Assembly (NCBI GenBank): GCA_021741795.1
Contig: JAIOXC010000007.1
Location: 1-22,960, forward strand
Reading direction: 5' to 3'
From: Ilumatobacteraceae bacterium
GTDB lineage: Bacteria; Actinomycetota; Acidimicrobiia; Acidimicrobiales; Ilumatobacteraceae
Length of the DNA: 22,960 nucleotides
Shown here: positions 6,976 through 15,057 of the stretch, one piece after another
How the letters are laid out: every line of letters begins with the position of its first letter
Position numbering within the stretch: position 1 is the stretch's first letter
The notes under the pieces: model-generated
Told to the model about the DNA's origin: nothing
Seen by the model: only the letters and a program-made list of their open reading frames with translations
Databases searched by the model: none
Position numbers and translations under genes: made by a program

Positions 6976-7936
6976 TACGCACGCTGCCAACTGGCTTGCC
7001 GTGTCCATAGATCGTCGAGTCAAAGGCTTTTGGGTCTACTCGTGATGTGTCGATACCAAGCGCTTCTAACGCTGCTTTCATCATTGGCGGACGCGCACGA
7101 TTTGCTCCATCTGCAATCTTGAGGGCAACTGCTCGCCCATCGGGCAGAGCAACAGCAAACACTCCTTCTGCGCCATCTTTGCCAAGCAGCCCTGGCACGC
7201 CTTGCATGAGCAATGTGACGTCACGAGTCGACCCACCCACCATCTCTGGATGACTGCGCATTGCATGGGCAACTTTGCCCGGTGCACTTGTTGGGTCCGA
7301 CATCACCACGGTGCGAAAGACGCGCGCAAGTGCGGTGAGCGACATGGCGTGGGCTGGCGCACCACAACCGTCAATACCAATAAAGGCTGCCTCTTCGCCG
7401 CTCAGCTCTGGCACCATCTGCGTAATGCGCTGTTGCAATGGATGCGACTCGTGCAGATAGGTCTCATCATGCGACCAGCCATTGTGCACACACGTGGCAA
7501 GCATTCCCGAGTGCTTACCCGAACAGTTCATTTGCAACCTTGTTTTCACTCCGCCACCGCGCAGCACCTCTGCCGCTGCATCATCATCGAGCGGATAGTC
7601 CTTGGTGTTACCCAGATCATCTTCGGTCAAACCGGCCGTGGCCAAGATTTCGCGTGCTGCGGCAAGATGCATCGGCGATCCATCGTGGCTTGCGCACACA
7701 AGAGCCAACAAGCGTGGAGGCAAGTTGAGTCCGCTTGCCACCATTGCTGTTGCCTGAATTGGTTTAGTAGACGACCGCGGATACACGATGGTCCTTGGGT
7801 CGCCAAGGGCGAATTCAATTGACCCATCTCGCGTCAAACCAACTACTGCCCCATAGTGCACCGACTCGTCATGTCCATTTCGAGTGGTGACACCCAGTTG
7901 CACAAATGCTTTCTCGAGAGGCGAATGATTACTCAT
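6959..7936 (-). CDS. L-asparaginase II family (Rhizobium AnsA-like)
   Basis: The protein has 325 residues and belongs to the asparaginase family typified by Rhizobium etli AnsA, which is unrelated to E. coli AnsB and splits asparagine to aspartate and ammonia. Conserved positions are S55-x-x-K58 in RSSTKPIQ, S83 in CASHDG, and the metal-site set C138 and K141 (CSGKH) and C191 (DGCGAP), which match the Ser-Lys and zinc-site residues known in the Rhizobium enzyme. No signal peptide is seen, so it should be cytoplasmic. Its ATG overlaps the stop of the nucleoside hydrolase gene by 4 bases (ATGA), so the two are translationally coupled. Together they point to recovery of ammonia, aspartate and nucleobases. 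Confidence 0.9.
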   Translation of the reverse strand: MSNHSPLEKAFVQLGVTTRNGHDESVHYGAVVGLTRDGSIEFALGDPRTIVYPRSSTKPIQATAMVASGLNLPPRLLALVCASHDGSPMHLAAAREILATAGLTEDDLGNTKDYPLDDDAAAEVLRGGGVKTRLQMNCSGKHSGMLATCVHNGWSHDETYLHESHPLQQRITQMVPELSGEEAAFIGIDGCGAPAHAMSLTALARVFRTVVMSDPTSAPGKVAHAMRSHPEMVGGSTRDVTLLMQGVPGLLGKDGAEGVFAVALPDGRAVALKIADGANRARPPMMKAALEALGIDTSRVDPKAFDSTIYGHGKPVGSVRITATL

Positions 7937-8865
7937 GCTTCGAGCGCATCCATCAGCATCGACATAAACACATCATGTCTTGCGCTTGTGACCACAAGCG
8001 CATTCGGTGCCTGATGTAATACACCAAGTGTGTCCATCACCACCATGCCTTCAGTTGCTTCAGATTGAGTTTCGACAACAAGGTGCATCTCGCGCACTTC
8101 ATCAGCCACACTCGAGTTGATGGCGTATGCGATTGCAATTGGATCCGGCAAGTCGAATCCAGCAAGGTGGGTTTCGTTTTCACAAAACTTTTCAAGCACT
8201 CGTTGAATGTCGATAGTAAACGTTGCAAACGGCGTGTCCATTGCTCGCAACATTGCCGACTCTGCTTGTGTGATAACAGCAAACTTGCGCGAGATGTCCC
8301 ACCCAACAAACTCAAGGTTCATTCCAGATTGCAACACCACATCTACGGCTTCTGGGTCGACCCACATATTGAACTCTGCCACGGGTGTGACATTGCCAAT
8401 ATGGTCGGCAACTGCACCCATCACCACACAACGCTGAATTTTCTTTGCAATGCTTGGATCCTTTTTTAGTGCGAGTGCAATATTTGTCAGCGGTCCAAGC
8501 GTCACCAGTTCAAGTACTCCATCAAACTCGTGCGCCGCCTTAATCAATTCGTCAACTGCGTCACCAACATTTGCCTGTCTTCCCTTGAGATCGAGTCCGA
8601 TATCTCCCATGCCATCTATGCCGTGCACAAACTGAGCCGTACGCAGCTCTCGCACAAGTGGCTTGGCCGCTCCAACGTAAATAGGCGCGCTTGATCCGCA
8701 CAATTCGCGTGTGTACAAAGCGTTTTGGACGCCCATCTCAAGTGGCACATTGCCAGCGACCACACCAATGCCAACCACATCTATGTCGCCGTGGCGAAGC
8801 GCGATGATCAGGGCAACAGCATCATCACTTGCGGTGTCTGTGTCGATAAAAAATTTTCTCTTCAT
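7933..8865 (-). CDS. nucleoside hydrolase (IUNH family)
   Basis: The protein has 310 residues, typical for inosine/uridine-preferring nucleoside hydrolases, which split nucleosides to base and ribose. The calcium and ribose site is plain: DTDTASDDAVA with D10, D14 and D15, N39 (AGNV), the EFNMWVDPEA segment (164-173), and D241 in LPDPIA. Many relatives have a His just before that last Asp (HDP); here it is Pro240, which may change leaving-group activation or substrate choice. It is the first gene of a two-gene unit with the asparaginase gene. A leaderless -10 box, TACGGT, lies 6 bases before its ATG. The family is certain; the nucleoside preference is not. Confidence 0.92.
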   Translation of the reverse strand: MKRKFFIDTDTASDDAVALIIALRHGDIDVVGIGVVAGNVPLEMGVQNALYTRELCGSSAPIYVGAAKPLVRELRTAQFVHGIDGMGDIGLDLKGRQANVGDAVDELIKAAHEFDGVLELVTLGPLTNIALALKKDPSIAKKIQRCVVMGAVADHIGNVTPVAEFNMWVDPEAVDVVLQSGMNLEFVGWDISRKFAVITQAESAMLRAMDTPFATFTIDIQRVLEKFCENETHLAGFDLPDPIAIAYAINSSVADEVREMHLVVETQSEATEGMVVMDTLGVLHQAPNALVVTSARHDVFMSMLMDALEA

Positions 8866-8871
8866 AGATCA

Positions 8872-8877
8872 ACCGTA
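8872..8877 (-). promoter_or_regulatory. leaderless -10 box (TACGGT) for the nucleoside hydrolase gene
   Basis: On the minus strand TACGGT is followed by 6 bases and the ATG at 8865. The 44-base divergent gap to the M23 gene holds both promoters. The -35 region of this one falls over the -10 box of the other. Confidence 0.55.
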
Positions 8878-8896
8878 ACATTTGGCGCCGCCACAC

Positions 8897-8902
8897 TACG
8901 AT
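8897..8902 (+). promoter_or_regulatory. leaderless -10 box (TACGAT) for the M23 peptidase gene
   Basis: TACGAT is followed by 7 bases and the ATG at 8910. No ribosome site is seen. It stands 19 bp from the oppositely facing -10 box of the nucleoside hydrolase gene. Confidence 0.55.
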
Positions 8903-8909
8903 CGCAAGT

Positions 8910-9554
8910 ATGCGCTTGAAGCGACGCATCAATCAAATTTTTGGTGTTGTAGCAATTGCCACGCTCCTCATTCCTACGCAGAGTCTGGTCGCTGACGATG
9001 AGTCTCCTGTGCTCTATGTTTTTCCATTCTCTAAAGTTGCAGTCAACTATCCACGCGACCACCTTGACTACCCTGCTGTTGACGTAGATGGTTGTTACGC
9101 CCATGTGCTCGCACCAACTGCCGGCACGATTACCCAAACGCGCACGATCGACAAATGGGTGAAAGAAATTGATGCTCCTGGCACCCGCGGCGGCAAGACG
9201 ATCACTCTCGTTGGTGACGACAACGTGCGCTACTACTTCGCCCACCTCGGCAGGGTAAAAGTGGCGACAGGTCAGCGAGTCAGTGCTGGCGATTGGATCG
9301 GCGTCATGGGCTCATCGGGTAATGCCCGCATCACCAGATGCCACACGCATTTAGGAATGTCTCGTGTATGTCCCGTAGTCGAAGCATTTTTATTGCAAGG
9401 TGAGATTTGGCCTCAAAAATATTTGGATGCCTGGCGCAAAGGCCAACAACTCTCCCCCGTTAAAGAGATAAAAAAACTCATGAAACGAGATCCGCTTGGT
9501 TGTACTCGCTCTCGCGCCGACACCAGAGCAGCACTTGCCCAAACCTCGGGCTAA
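8910..9554 (+). CDS. secreted M23-family (LytM/lysostaphin-like) metallopeptidase
   Basis: The protein has 214 residues. A basic start, a hydrophobic stretch (about 9-28) and SLVADD suggest a cleaved signal peptide. The domain is an M23 peptidase: zinc ligands H51 and D58 (HLDYPAVD), H112 in YYFAHLG, and HTHLG with H145 and H147. It keeps the usual order HxxxxxxD ... H ... HxH, so it is probably active on peptidoglycan cross-bridges or stem peptides in the cell wall. The C-terminal 45 residues are Lys/Arg-rich with no recognised domain. It is monocistronic, with its own leaderless promoter, and converges on mdh with 8 bases between the stops. Confidence 0.85.
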   Translation: MRLKRRINQIFGVVAIATLLIPTQSLVADDESPVLYVFPFSKVAVNYPRDHLDYPAVDVDGCYAHVLAPTAGTITQTRTIDKWVKEIDAPGTRGGKTITLVGDDNVRYYFAHLGRVKVATGQRVSAGDWIGVMGSSGNARITRCHTHLGMSRVCPVVEAFLLQGEIWPQKYLDAWRKGQQLSPVKEIKKLMKRDPLGCTRSRADTRAALAQTSG

Positions 9555-9562
9555 TTCAAGTT

Positions 9563-10561
9563 TTAGATCAAGCCAAGTTCGCGTACAGCATCGCGCTCTT
9601 CGATGAGTTCGGCAACAGAGGCATCTATTCGCGCGCGACTGAATGCATCAATCTCGAGACCTTGCACGATCTTGTACTCACCGTTTTCGCAAACGCACGG
9701 AAAAGATGACATCACGCCTTGCGGCACGCCGTAGCTACCGTCGGATGGCACCGACATAGAAACCCAGTCGCCAGCCGGCGTACCCAACACCCATGAACGA
9801 ATATGGTCTACTGCCGCATTTGCTGCACTTGCTGCCGACGAAGATCCGCGAGCCTTGATCACTGCTGCACCGCGCTTGGCGACGGTTGGAATATACGTTT
9901 CTTCAACCCATGCCTGGTCATTGACGAGTTGCGCAGCATTCTTGCCATCAACTTCGCAATGAAACAAGTCTGGATACTGTGTCGTCGAATGATTGCCCCA
10001 GATCGTCATCTTTTTAATTGATGACACTGGGCGCCCAACACGTTGCGCCAGTTGGCTGATCGCCCGGTTGTGGTCAAGGCGGGTCATGGCGGTGAACTGA
10101 CGTGGGTCAATGTTCTTCGCGTTATGCATCGCTATCGCGGCATTGGTGTTGGCTGGGTTACCCACGACCAACACTTTGATGTTCTTTTTAGCATTGGCGC
10201 TAATCGCTGCACCTTGTGGCTTAAAGATTCCACCATTTGCTGAAAGTAAATCGCTTCGCTCCATACCCTCTTTGCGCGGCATAGCCCCAACAAGCAATGC
10301 AATATCGGTGTCACCAAAAGCAATGTTTGGGTCGTCGGTCATCACAACATCGACGAGATTTGGAAACGCACAGTCATCCAATTCCATTTTCACTCCACCA
10401 AGTGCGCCGAGCGCTGGAGTTACTTCAAGCAATTGCAAAATCACTGGTGTATCTGCGCCAAGCATTGCGCCTGAAGCGATACGAAACAACAGGCTGTACC
10501 CAATCTGTCCTGCTGCTCCCGTGACTGTTACTCGTACTGGTGATGTTGCTGAAGATGTCAT
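9563..10561 (-). CDS. mdh: malate dehydrogenase
   Basis: The 332-residue NAD-dependent enzyme interconverts malate and oxaloacetate in the TCA cycle. It has the Rossmann loop TGAAGQIGY (14-22), an acidic residue E46 at the end of the second strand, as expected for NAD over NADP, substrate arginines R96 and R102 (MPRKEGMER), and R161 with D163 (TRLDHNR). The catalytic H191 is in WGNHS. Length and sequence style match the cytosolic-type MDH shared by many actinobacteria. It is the last gene of the operon that begins with the B12-binding subunit and sucCD. Its ATG is 10 bases after the acyltransferase stop, with only a distant AGGAAAG as ribosome site. M23 converges on it. Confidence 0.96.
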   Translation of the reverse strand: MTSSATSPVRVTVTGAAGQIGYSLLFRIASGAMLGADTPVILQLLEVTPALGALGGVKMELDDCAFPNLVDVVMTDDPNIAFGDTDIALLVGAMPRKEGMERSDLLSANGGIFKPQGAAISANAKKNIKVLVVGNPANTNAAIAMHNAKNIDPRQFTAMTRLDHNRAISQLAQRVGRPVSSIKKMTIWGNHSTTQYPDLFHCEVDGKNAAQLVNDQAWVEETYIPTVAKRGAAVIKARGSSSAASAANAAVDHIRSWVLGTPAGDWVSMSVPSDGSYGVPQGVMSSFPCVCENGEYKIVQGLEIDAFSRARIDASVAELIEERDAVRELGLI

Positions 10562-10571
10562 GACTGAAACA

Positions 10572-12491
10572 CTACTTTCCTATTGCTTGCATGATCAGGT
10601 CGGCATACACAGCCTGACCTTCTGGGTTGAGGTGAATTTTGTCTCCATACAAATATTCTGGATGCGCTACTGCAATTGTGTACCAGTCAAGGATCTTGAC
10701 GTTGCCGTATTGATCAGGCATCCCGCGAAGCAACACGTTGTTTGGGTCCTGCCATTTTTTGCTTGGCACATGATTTGTCACAAACACAACGGTGTCTACA
10801 TCGGCTAAGGGAACCATGATGTCGTCCAGCGTTTTTTGATCAACATAGTTATTTGTGCCGAGGTGAATAATCACAATCTCGCCAAGCCGGTTTACCGACT
10901 TGAGGTAGTTGCCAATCTCGAGTGCCTGACGAAACGGTCTGCTCTTCAGCGCATCTACCGTGATTCCGCGTTCGGTCAGCACGTTGGCAGCACCGAGCAT
11001 CACCGAGTCGCCAATGGCAATGATCTCGATAACTTGTCCATCGAGTGTTGTTGTCGATGGCGAAGGCACAACAGTGTCTGTACCCGACAAAACGGTTGTC
11101 GTCGAAACGGCAACCGTTGTGCTTGTCATCACATTGACAACACCGCTCTCTCCGTCGGCAAGGCTCTGACCGATGTCGTCCAACTTGACTTGTGCAGTTG
11201 CGAGGCTCACCAATGCAAAAATCGGTACGACTGCAGCAACGACGCCAATGGCAATAATTCCCTGTCGTTTTTCTCTATCCGACTCGAGTCGTGAATGGCG
11301 AAACTTGCCCCACGCTTCACGAAGGCCTCCAGAGCGCACTGGCAACTCAATGAACCGATACGAAACTTCGGTAACGACAAGTGCAAGTGCAAACAGCAAT
11401 ACAAACTCGATGACGTTGAGCCCCCGACCAGCAAATTGTCGATAAAACTGAAAGATCGGCCAATGAAATAGGTACAGGCCATACGACCGCTGACCGATGT
11501 ACACCAATATTGGGTTACCAAGGACTCGTGTTGCCAACAACGTGTGTGGGTGCACCGCCGCCGCAATGATTGCGATACTCGCAAGCCCAACGAGTAGAAA
11601 ACCCCCCTGGAATAACGGCGCGTAGCCACTCGTGCCACCGTCGACGCCACCTTCAACGACATCGTGGAAAGTCCACAACATTGCGCCAAGCCCAAGTACG
11701 CCCACCCACCCAACAACAGACACAATGTGGCGCTCTGACGTTGGGTGATCGCTATGAAACATTGAAGGCTTCCACCAAAAAGCAAGTGCCGAGCCAATCA
11801 GCAAACCACCCGATCGTCCAAGTGTGCCCAAGAACAAGAAGTCAACTTTCGAAACAGCATGCCCAAAGATTGCAATGTAATGATCTGGAGTTTCGAGCAC
11901 CGAACCATTTGCTCCAGGCTCAAACGTTTTTGCAACATAGATAGATACCGCAATGGATGCGGCAAAAAACAGAGTCCCCAACAGCAATGGTTTACGGCCA
12001 AATACCTTGAGCACTACAGCAATCAATACTGGCCACACCAAATAGAACTGTTCTTCAACTGCCAGCGACCACAGGTGTCGAAGCGGCACAAAACCAAATG
12101 CGCTGAAATATGAGGTGCCAACCCAGATCTGAAACCAGTTGAAGCCGTACACAAATGCAGCCACCACATCTCCGCGCAGATTTCCAAGCGTGTCGCGCTC
12201 GAATAATGCGCAATACGTGGTGACACCAATCAGAAGAGTCCATAATGCAGGCAACAACCTTCGCGCGCGACGCATCCAGAATGCTCTGAAATTGATCTTT
12301 CCATTTTCCTGCGACTCATTAATCAGCAGCATCGTGATCAAATAACCGCTGATGACAAAAAATACTTCGACGCCAAGGAAGCCGCCACTCACCCAACTCT
12401 TATTGGCGTGATACAAAATCACAGCGATTACCGCGACCGCACGCAGACCGTCAAGGCCCGGCAGATACCTCAGTGATTGTTGGCGATTCAT
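10572..12491 (-). CDS. acyltransferase 3 membrane protein with C-terminal SGNH-like domain
   Basis: The 639-residue protein has two parts. Residues 1 to about 380 are an acyltransferase-3 domain (OafA/YrhL type) with about 10 membrane segments. It includes PGLDGLRAVAVIAVILYHA (11-29) with H29-type active histidine, FFVISGYL (44-51), the RRARRLLPA loop (74-82), and HLWSLAVEEQFYLVWP (139-154). After one more membrane segment (about 411-433) and a Ser/Thr-rich linker (about 454-483) comes an SGNH-like domain: GDS with S496, GTNN (545-548), and D617-x-x-H620 in DKIHLNPEG. Such proteins O-acetylate surface glycans or peptidoglycan outside the membrane. It sits 3 bases after sucD and 10 before mdh, an odd place for an envelope gene. 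Confidence 0.9.
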   Translation of the reverse strand: MNRQQSLRYLPGLDGLRAVAVIAVILYHANKSWVSGGFLGVEVFFVISGYLITMLLINESQENGKINFRAFWMRRARRLLPALWTLLIGVTTYCALFERDTLGNLRGDVVAAFVYGFNWFQIWVGTSYFSAFGFVPLRHLWSLAVEEQFYLVWPVLIAVVLKVFGRKPLLLGTLFFAASIAVSIYVAKTFEPGANGSVLETPDHYIAIFGHAVSKVDFLFLGTLGRSGGLLIGSALAFWWKPSMFHSDHPTSERHIVSVVGWVGVLGLGAMLWTFHDVVEGGVDGGTSGYAPLFQGGFLLVGLASIAIIAAAVHPHTLLATRVLGNPILVYIGQRSYGLYLFHWPIFQFYRQFAGRGLNVIEFVLLFALALVVTEVSYRFIELPVRSGGLREAWGKFRHSRLESDREKRQGIIAIGVVAAVVPIFALVSLATAQVKLDDIGQSLADGESGVVNVMTSTTVAVSTTTVLSGTDTVVPSPSTTTLDGQVIEIIAIGDSVMLGAANVLTERGITVDALKSRPFRQALEIGNYLKSVNRLGEIVIIHLGTNNYVDQKTLDDIMVPLADVDTVVFVTNHVPSKKWQDPNNVLLRGMPDQYGNVKILDWYTIAVAHPEYLYGDKIHLNPEGQAVYADLIMQAIGK

Positions 12492-12494
12492 TTA

Positions 12495-13397
12495 CTAAGA
12501 GCGTATTGTCCGAACGATCTCCGCCATGAGTATTCCGGCTTCGGTTGGATTCAAACCAATCTGTACACCAGCCGCGCGCAACGCATCCATCTTTCCCTGT
12601 GCAGTGCCCTTGCCACCAGACACGATGGCACCAGCATGGCCCATCTTTTTGCCAGCAGGCGCAGTTACACCTGCGATGTATGCGCTCATCGGCTTGGTCA
12701 CATGATTGGTGATGAACTCTGCAGCCTCTTCTTCGGCTGAACCGCCGATCTCGCCAATCATGATGATTGCATGTGTTTCCGGATCTGCCTGAAACTGTGC
12801 GAGGCAGTCAACAAACGAAGTGCCTGGCACTGGGTCACCACCAATACCGACACATGTGCTGACACCAATGCCCTGCTGCTTCAACTCGTACAGCGCTTGA
12901 TACGTGAGAGTTCCAGAGCGAGAAACAATTCCAACATTCGGTCCGCTTGCACTTGGCAGTTGCGCAATTTCGCCAGCAGTAATTCCGATGTTGCATTTGC
13001 CCGGACTAATAATGCCTGGGCAGTTTGGGCCAAGCAACCGCGTGGCGGGATAGTCACGTTGCAGCGTTGCAAACACGCGAGCTTCGTCTTGTGCCGGCAC
13101 ACCCTCGGTGATGCACACGACAAAACCAATTCCGGCACGGGCTGCTTCAAGAATCGCTGCTGGTGCCGCTTTTGGTGGCACTGCAATGAACGATGCGTTT
13201 GCTCCTGTAGCCGCAACAGCATCGGCAACCGAATCAAACACAGGAATTCCCTCTACGTCTTGTCCGGCTTTTCCGGGCGTGACACCACCAACAACTTGGG
13301 TGCCGTACGCCTTGTTGCGCAGGCCATGAAAACGCCCTTGGCCACCAGTCAGTCCCTGCACAATCACCTTCGTGTTTTGGTCTACAAAAATTGCCAT
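12495..13397 (-). CDS. sucD: succinyl-CoA ligase alpha subunit
   Basis: The 300-residue protein binds CoA and carries the phosphohistidine of succinyl-CoA synthetase, which turns succinyl-CoA into succinate while making ATP or GTP. Visible are the CoA-binding GLTGGQGRFH (15-24), PPKAAPAAILEA (75-86), GPNCPGII (123-130), the SRSGTLTYQ segment (159-167), and GHAGAIVSGG with the phosphohistidine H254. The true start is the ATG at 13397, preceded by AGGAG, 10 bases after the sucC stop. A longer frame to 13562 lies wholly inside sucC and is not used. Confidence 0.96.
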   Translation of the reverse strand: MAIFVDQNTKVIVQGLTGGQGRFHGLRNKAYGTQVVGGVTPGKAGQDVEGIPVFDSVADAVAATGANASFIAVPPKAAPAAILEAARAGIGFVVCITEGVPAQDEARVFATLQRDYPATRLLGPNCPGIISPGKCNIGITAGEIAQLPSASGPNVGIVSRSGTLTYQALYELKQQGIGVSTCVGIGGDPVPGTSFVDCLAQFQADPETHAIIMIGEIGGSAEEEAAEFITNHVTKPMSAYIAGVTAPAGKKMGHAGAIVSGGKGTAQGKMDALRAAGVQIGLNPTEAGILMAEIVRTIRS

Positions 13398-13407
13398 GCG
13401 AGTTCTC

Positions 13408-14553
13408 CTACTTGGCCATCTCGACAGCGGCGCGAGCGGCTTCGAGCATGGTTGGTCGACTGGTGAGTTGTGATTCGGGAATTCCCGCATCAGCAAGGAT
13501 CTTTCGACCTTCGTCGGCATTTGTGCCGTCAAGACGAATAACAATTGGGGCTCGCAGGGCAACTCGCTTCACTGCTTCAACGATTCCCTTGGCAACTTCT
13601 TCACCACGAGTGATGCCACCAAAAATGTTGATCAAAATACTCTTGACCTTGGGGTCTGAGTTGATCACTTCAAGCGCCGCCGTCATCAACTCGGCATTTG
13701 CGCCACCGCCGATGTCAAGGAAGTTTGCAGCCGATCCACCAACCTGATTGACAACATCGAGTGTGCTCATCGCTAGGCCTGCACCGTTGGCGATGATGCC
13801 AACTGTGCCGTCCAGCCCGATGTATTGCAGATTCTTTTCGCGTGCAAGTTGCTCGCGTGCATCCAACTCTTCGGTCGCGGCATATTCGGCCCACTCTGGA
13901 TGCCTGAACGATGCGTTTACATCGAGCGACACTTTGGCATCGAGCGCGTGAATCTCGCCAGTTGGTTTCAAAATCAATGGATTGATCTCTGCCAAGTCAC
14001 AGTCGCCTTGGGTGAAACAGTTATACAACTTGACGAGCATGTCGGCCACGCCGTCGAGTGCTTTGGCAGGAATCTTGGCATCAACACACGCGCGATGCGC
14101 AGTTGCTAGCGACAAACCATCAATTGGGTTGATGTGCAACTTGACAATTGCCGTCGGATCTTTTGCGGCAACATCTTCAATCTCGACACCGCCTTGGGCA
14201 CTCAACATCAATAAGTGCTGCTTTGCTGCGCGATCGAGCGTGAACGACGCGTAATACTCTTCGGCAATATCTGATGCGTGTTCTACCCACACGCGCTTCA
14301 CAACATGGCCCTTGATGTCCATGCCCAAAATATTTTTGGCATGCAAGCGCACTTCGGCTTCGTCATTGGCCAACTTGATTCCGCCCGCTTTGCCGCGTCC
14401 ACCAACTTGTACTTGTGCTTTTACAACAACCGGGTACTTCGCGGTCAAGGCAACCGCTACGGCTTCATCGACAGTTGTTGCCACTCCACCAGCAGATACC
14501 GGAATGTTGTACTGGGCAAAATACTGTTTGCCCTGATATTCAAAAAGGTCCAT
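13408..14553 (-). CDS. sucC: succinyl-CoA ligase beta subunit
   Basis: The 381-residue ATP-grasp subunit supplies the nucleotide and succinate sites of succinyl-CoA synthetase. It begins MDLFEYQGKQ as in the family. The nucleotide-binding loop GGRGKAGG is at 51-58, EINP at 189-192 and D205 give the metal ligands, and the C-terminal ligase half has DIGGGAN (280-286) and FGGITR (311-316). Its partner SucD is 10 bases downstream. The B12-binding subunit gene ends 13 bases upstream, and that enzyme would produce the succinyl-CoA consumed here. The ribosome site is weak (GAG 3 bases before the ATG), which suggests coupling to the upstream gene. Confidence 0.96.
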   Translation of the reverse strand: MDLFEYQGKQYFAQYNIPVSAGGVATTVDEAVAVALTAKYPVVVKAQVQVGGRGKAGGIKLANDEAEVRLHAKNILGMDIKGHVVKRVWVEHASDIAEEYYASFTLDRAAKQHLLMLSAQGGVEIEDVAAKDPTAIVKLHINPIDGLSLATAHRACVDAKIPAKALDGVADMLVKLYNCFTQGDCDLAEINPLILKPTGEIHALDAKVSLDVNASFRHPEWAEYAATEELDAREQLAREKNLQYIGLDGTVGIIANGAGLAMSTLDVVNQVGGSAANFLDIGGGANAELMTAALEVINSDPKVKSILINIFGGITRGEEVAKGIVEAVKRVALRAPIVIRLDGTNADEGRKILADAGIPESQLTSRPTMLEAARAAVEMAK

Positions 14554-14566
14554 TGCTCAGCTTTCG

Positions 14567-14971
14567 TTAGTGTTCTCGAGCATCGAGCGCTTGCTCAAGC
14601 CATGTTGCAATTTCTTTGAGCGAAGTTCCTGGCCCAAATATTTCTCCAACACCTTGACTGCGCAGCTCACTCGCGTCGGCGTCAGGAATTACTCCTCCTC
14701 CAAAAACGAGCACGTCTCCGAGGTCGCGCGCACGCAGTTCTTCCATCACTCGTGGAAACAACGTCAGATGCGCCCCCGACAACAACGACAGACCAACGGC
14801 GTCCACATCTTCTTGCAGTGCGGTTTCGGCAATCTGCTCAGGCAACTGGTGCAGACCCGTGTAAATCACTTCAAAGCCATGGTCACGAAGGGCGCGCGTG
14901 ATCGTCTTGGCGCCACGATCATGGCCATCCAGGCCTGGCTTGGCCACAACAACTCGGTAAGGACGTTTCAC
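14567..14971 (-). CDS. stand-alone cobalamin-binding subunit of a methylmalonyl-CoA-type mutase
   Basis: The 134-residue protein is a complete B12-binding domain. DxHxxG is at 15-20 (D15, H17, G20), the histidine being the lower cobalt ligand. SLL follows at 62-64 and GGGVIP at 91-96. KPGLDGHDRGAKTI is the signature of the C-terminal part of methylmalonyl-CoA mutase. In split mutases this domain works with a separate large catalytic subunit, which is not in the window. Being first in an operon with sucCD fits the reaction (R)-methylmalonyl-CoA to succinyl-CoA, but a related mutase (ethylmalonyl- or isobutyryl-CoA type) is possible. The start is GTG at 14971. A TAAGGT -10 box lies 9 bases upstream. 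Confidence 0.88.
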   Translation of the reverse strand: MKRPYRVVVAKPGLDGHDRGAKTITRALRDHGFEVIYTGLHQLPEQIAETALQEDVDAVGLSLLSGAHLTLFPRVMEELRARDLGDVLVFGGGVIPDADASELRSQGVGEIFGPGTSLKEIATWLEQALDAREH

Positions 14972-14980
14972 GACTACAGA

Positions 14981-14986
14981 ACCTTA
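14981..14986 (-). promoter_or_regulatory. -10 box (TAAGGT) of the mutase-subunit/sucCD/acyltransferase/mdh operon
   Basis: On the minus strand TAAGGT is 9 bases before the GTG at 14971, leaving at most a 2-3 base leader. AAGG within it could also be read as a weak ribosome site, so the assignment is less firm than for the N6 promoters. Confidence 0.4.
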
Positions 14987-15057
14987 CGCCCTCGACAGTG
15001 ACCTATTCCAACCCGCAAAACGGCGGATACCACTTGCCAATCGGCCACACTAGAAGC

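Noticed and set aside
9535..9572. GCCC/GGGC stem plus TTTT after the M23 gene as a terminator
   Set aside because: A 4-bp stem and an interrupted T-run are too weak to support.
13398..13562. Upstream extension of sucD to 13562
   Set aside because: It lies inside sucC in another frame; the family start and AGGAG both point to 13397.
14998..15057. GTG start at 14998 for the unknown membrane protein
   Set aside because: It has only a poor -10 (TACGCC) and adds a polar stretch before the membrane anchor; it cannot be excluded.
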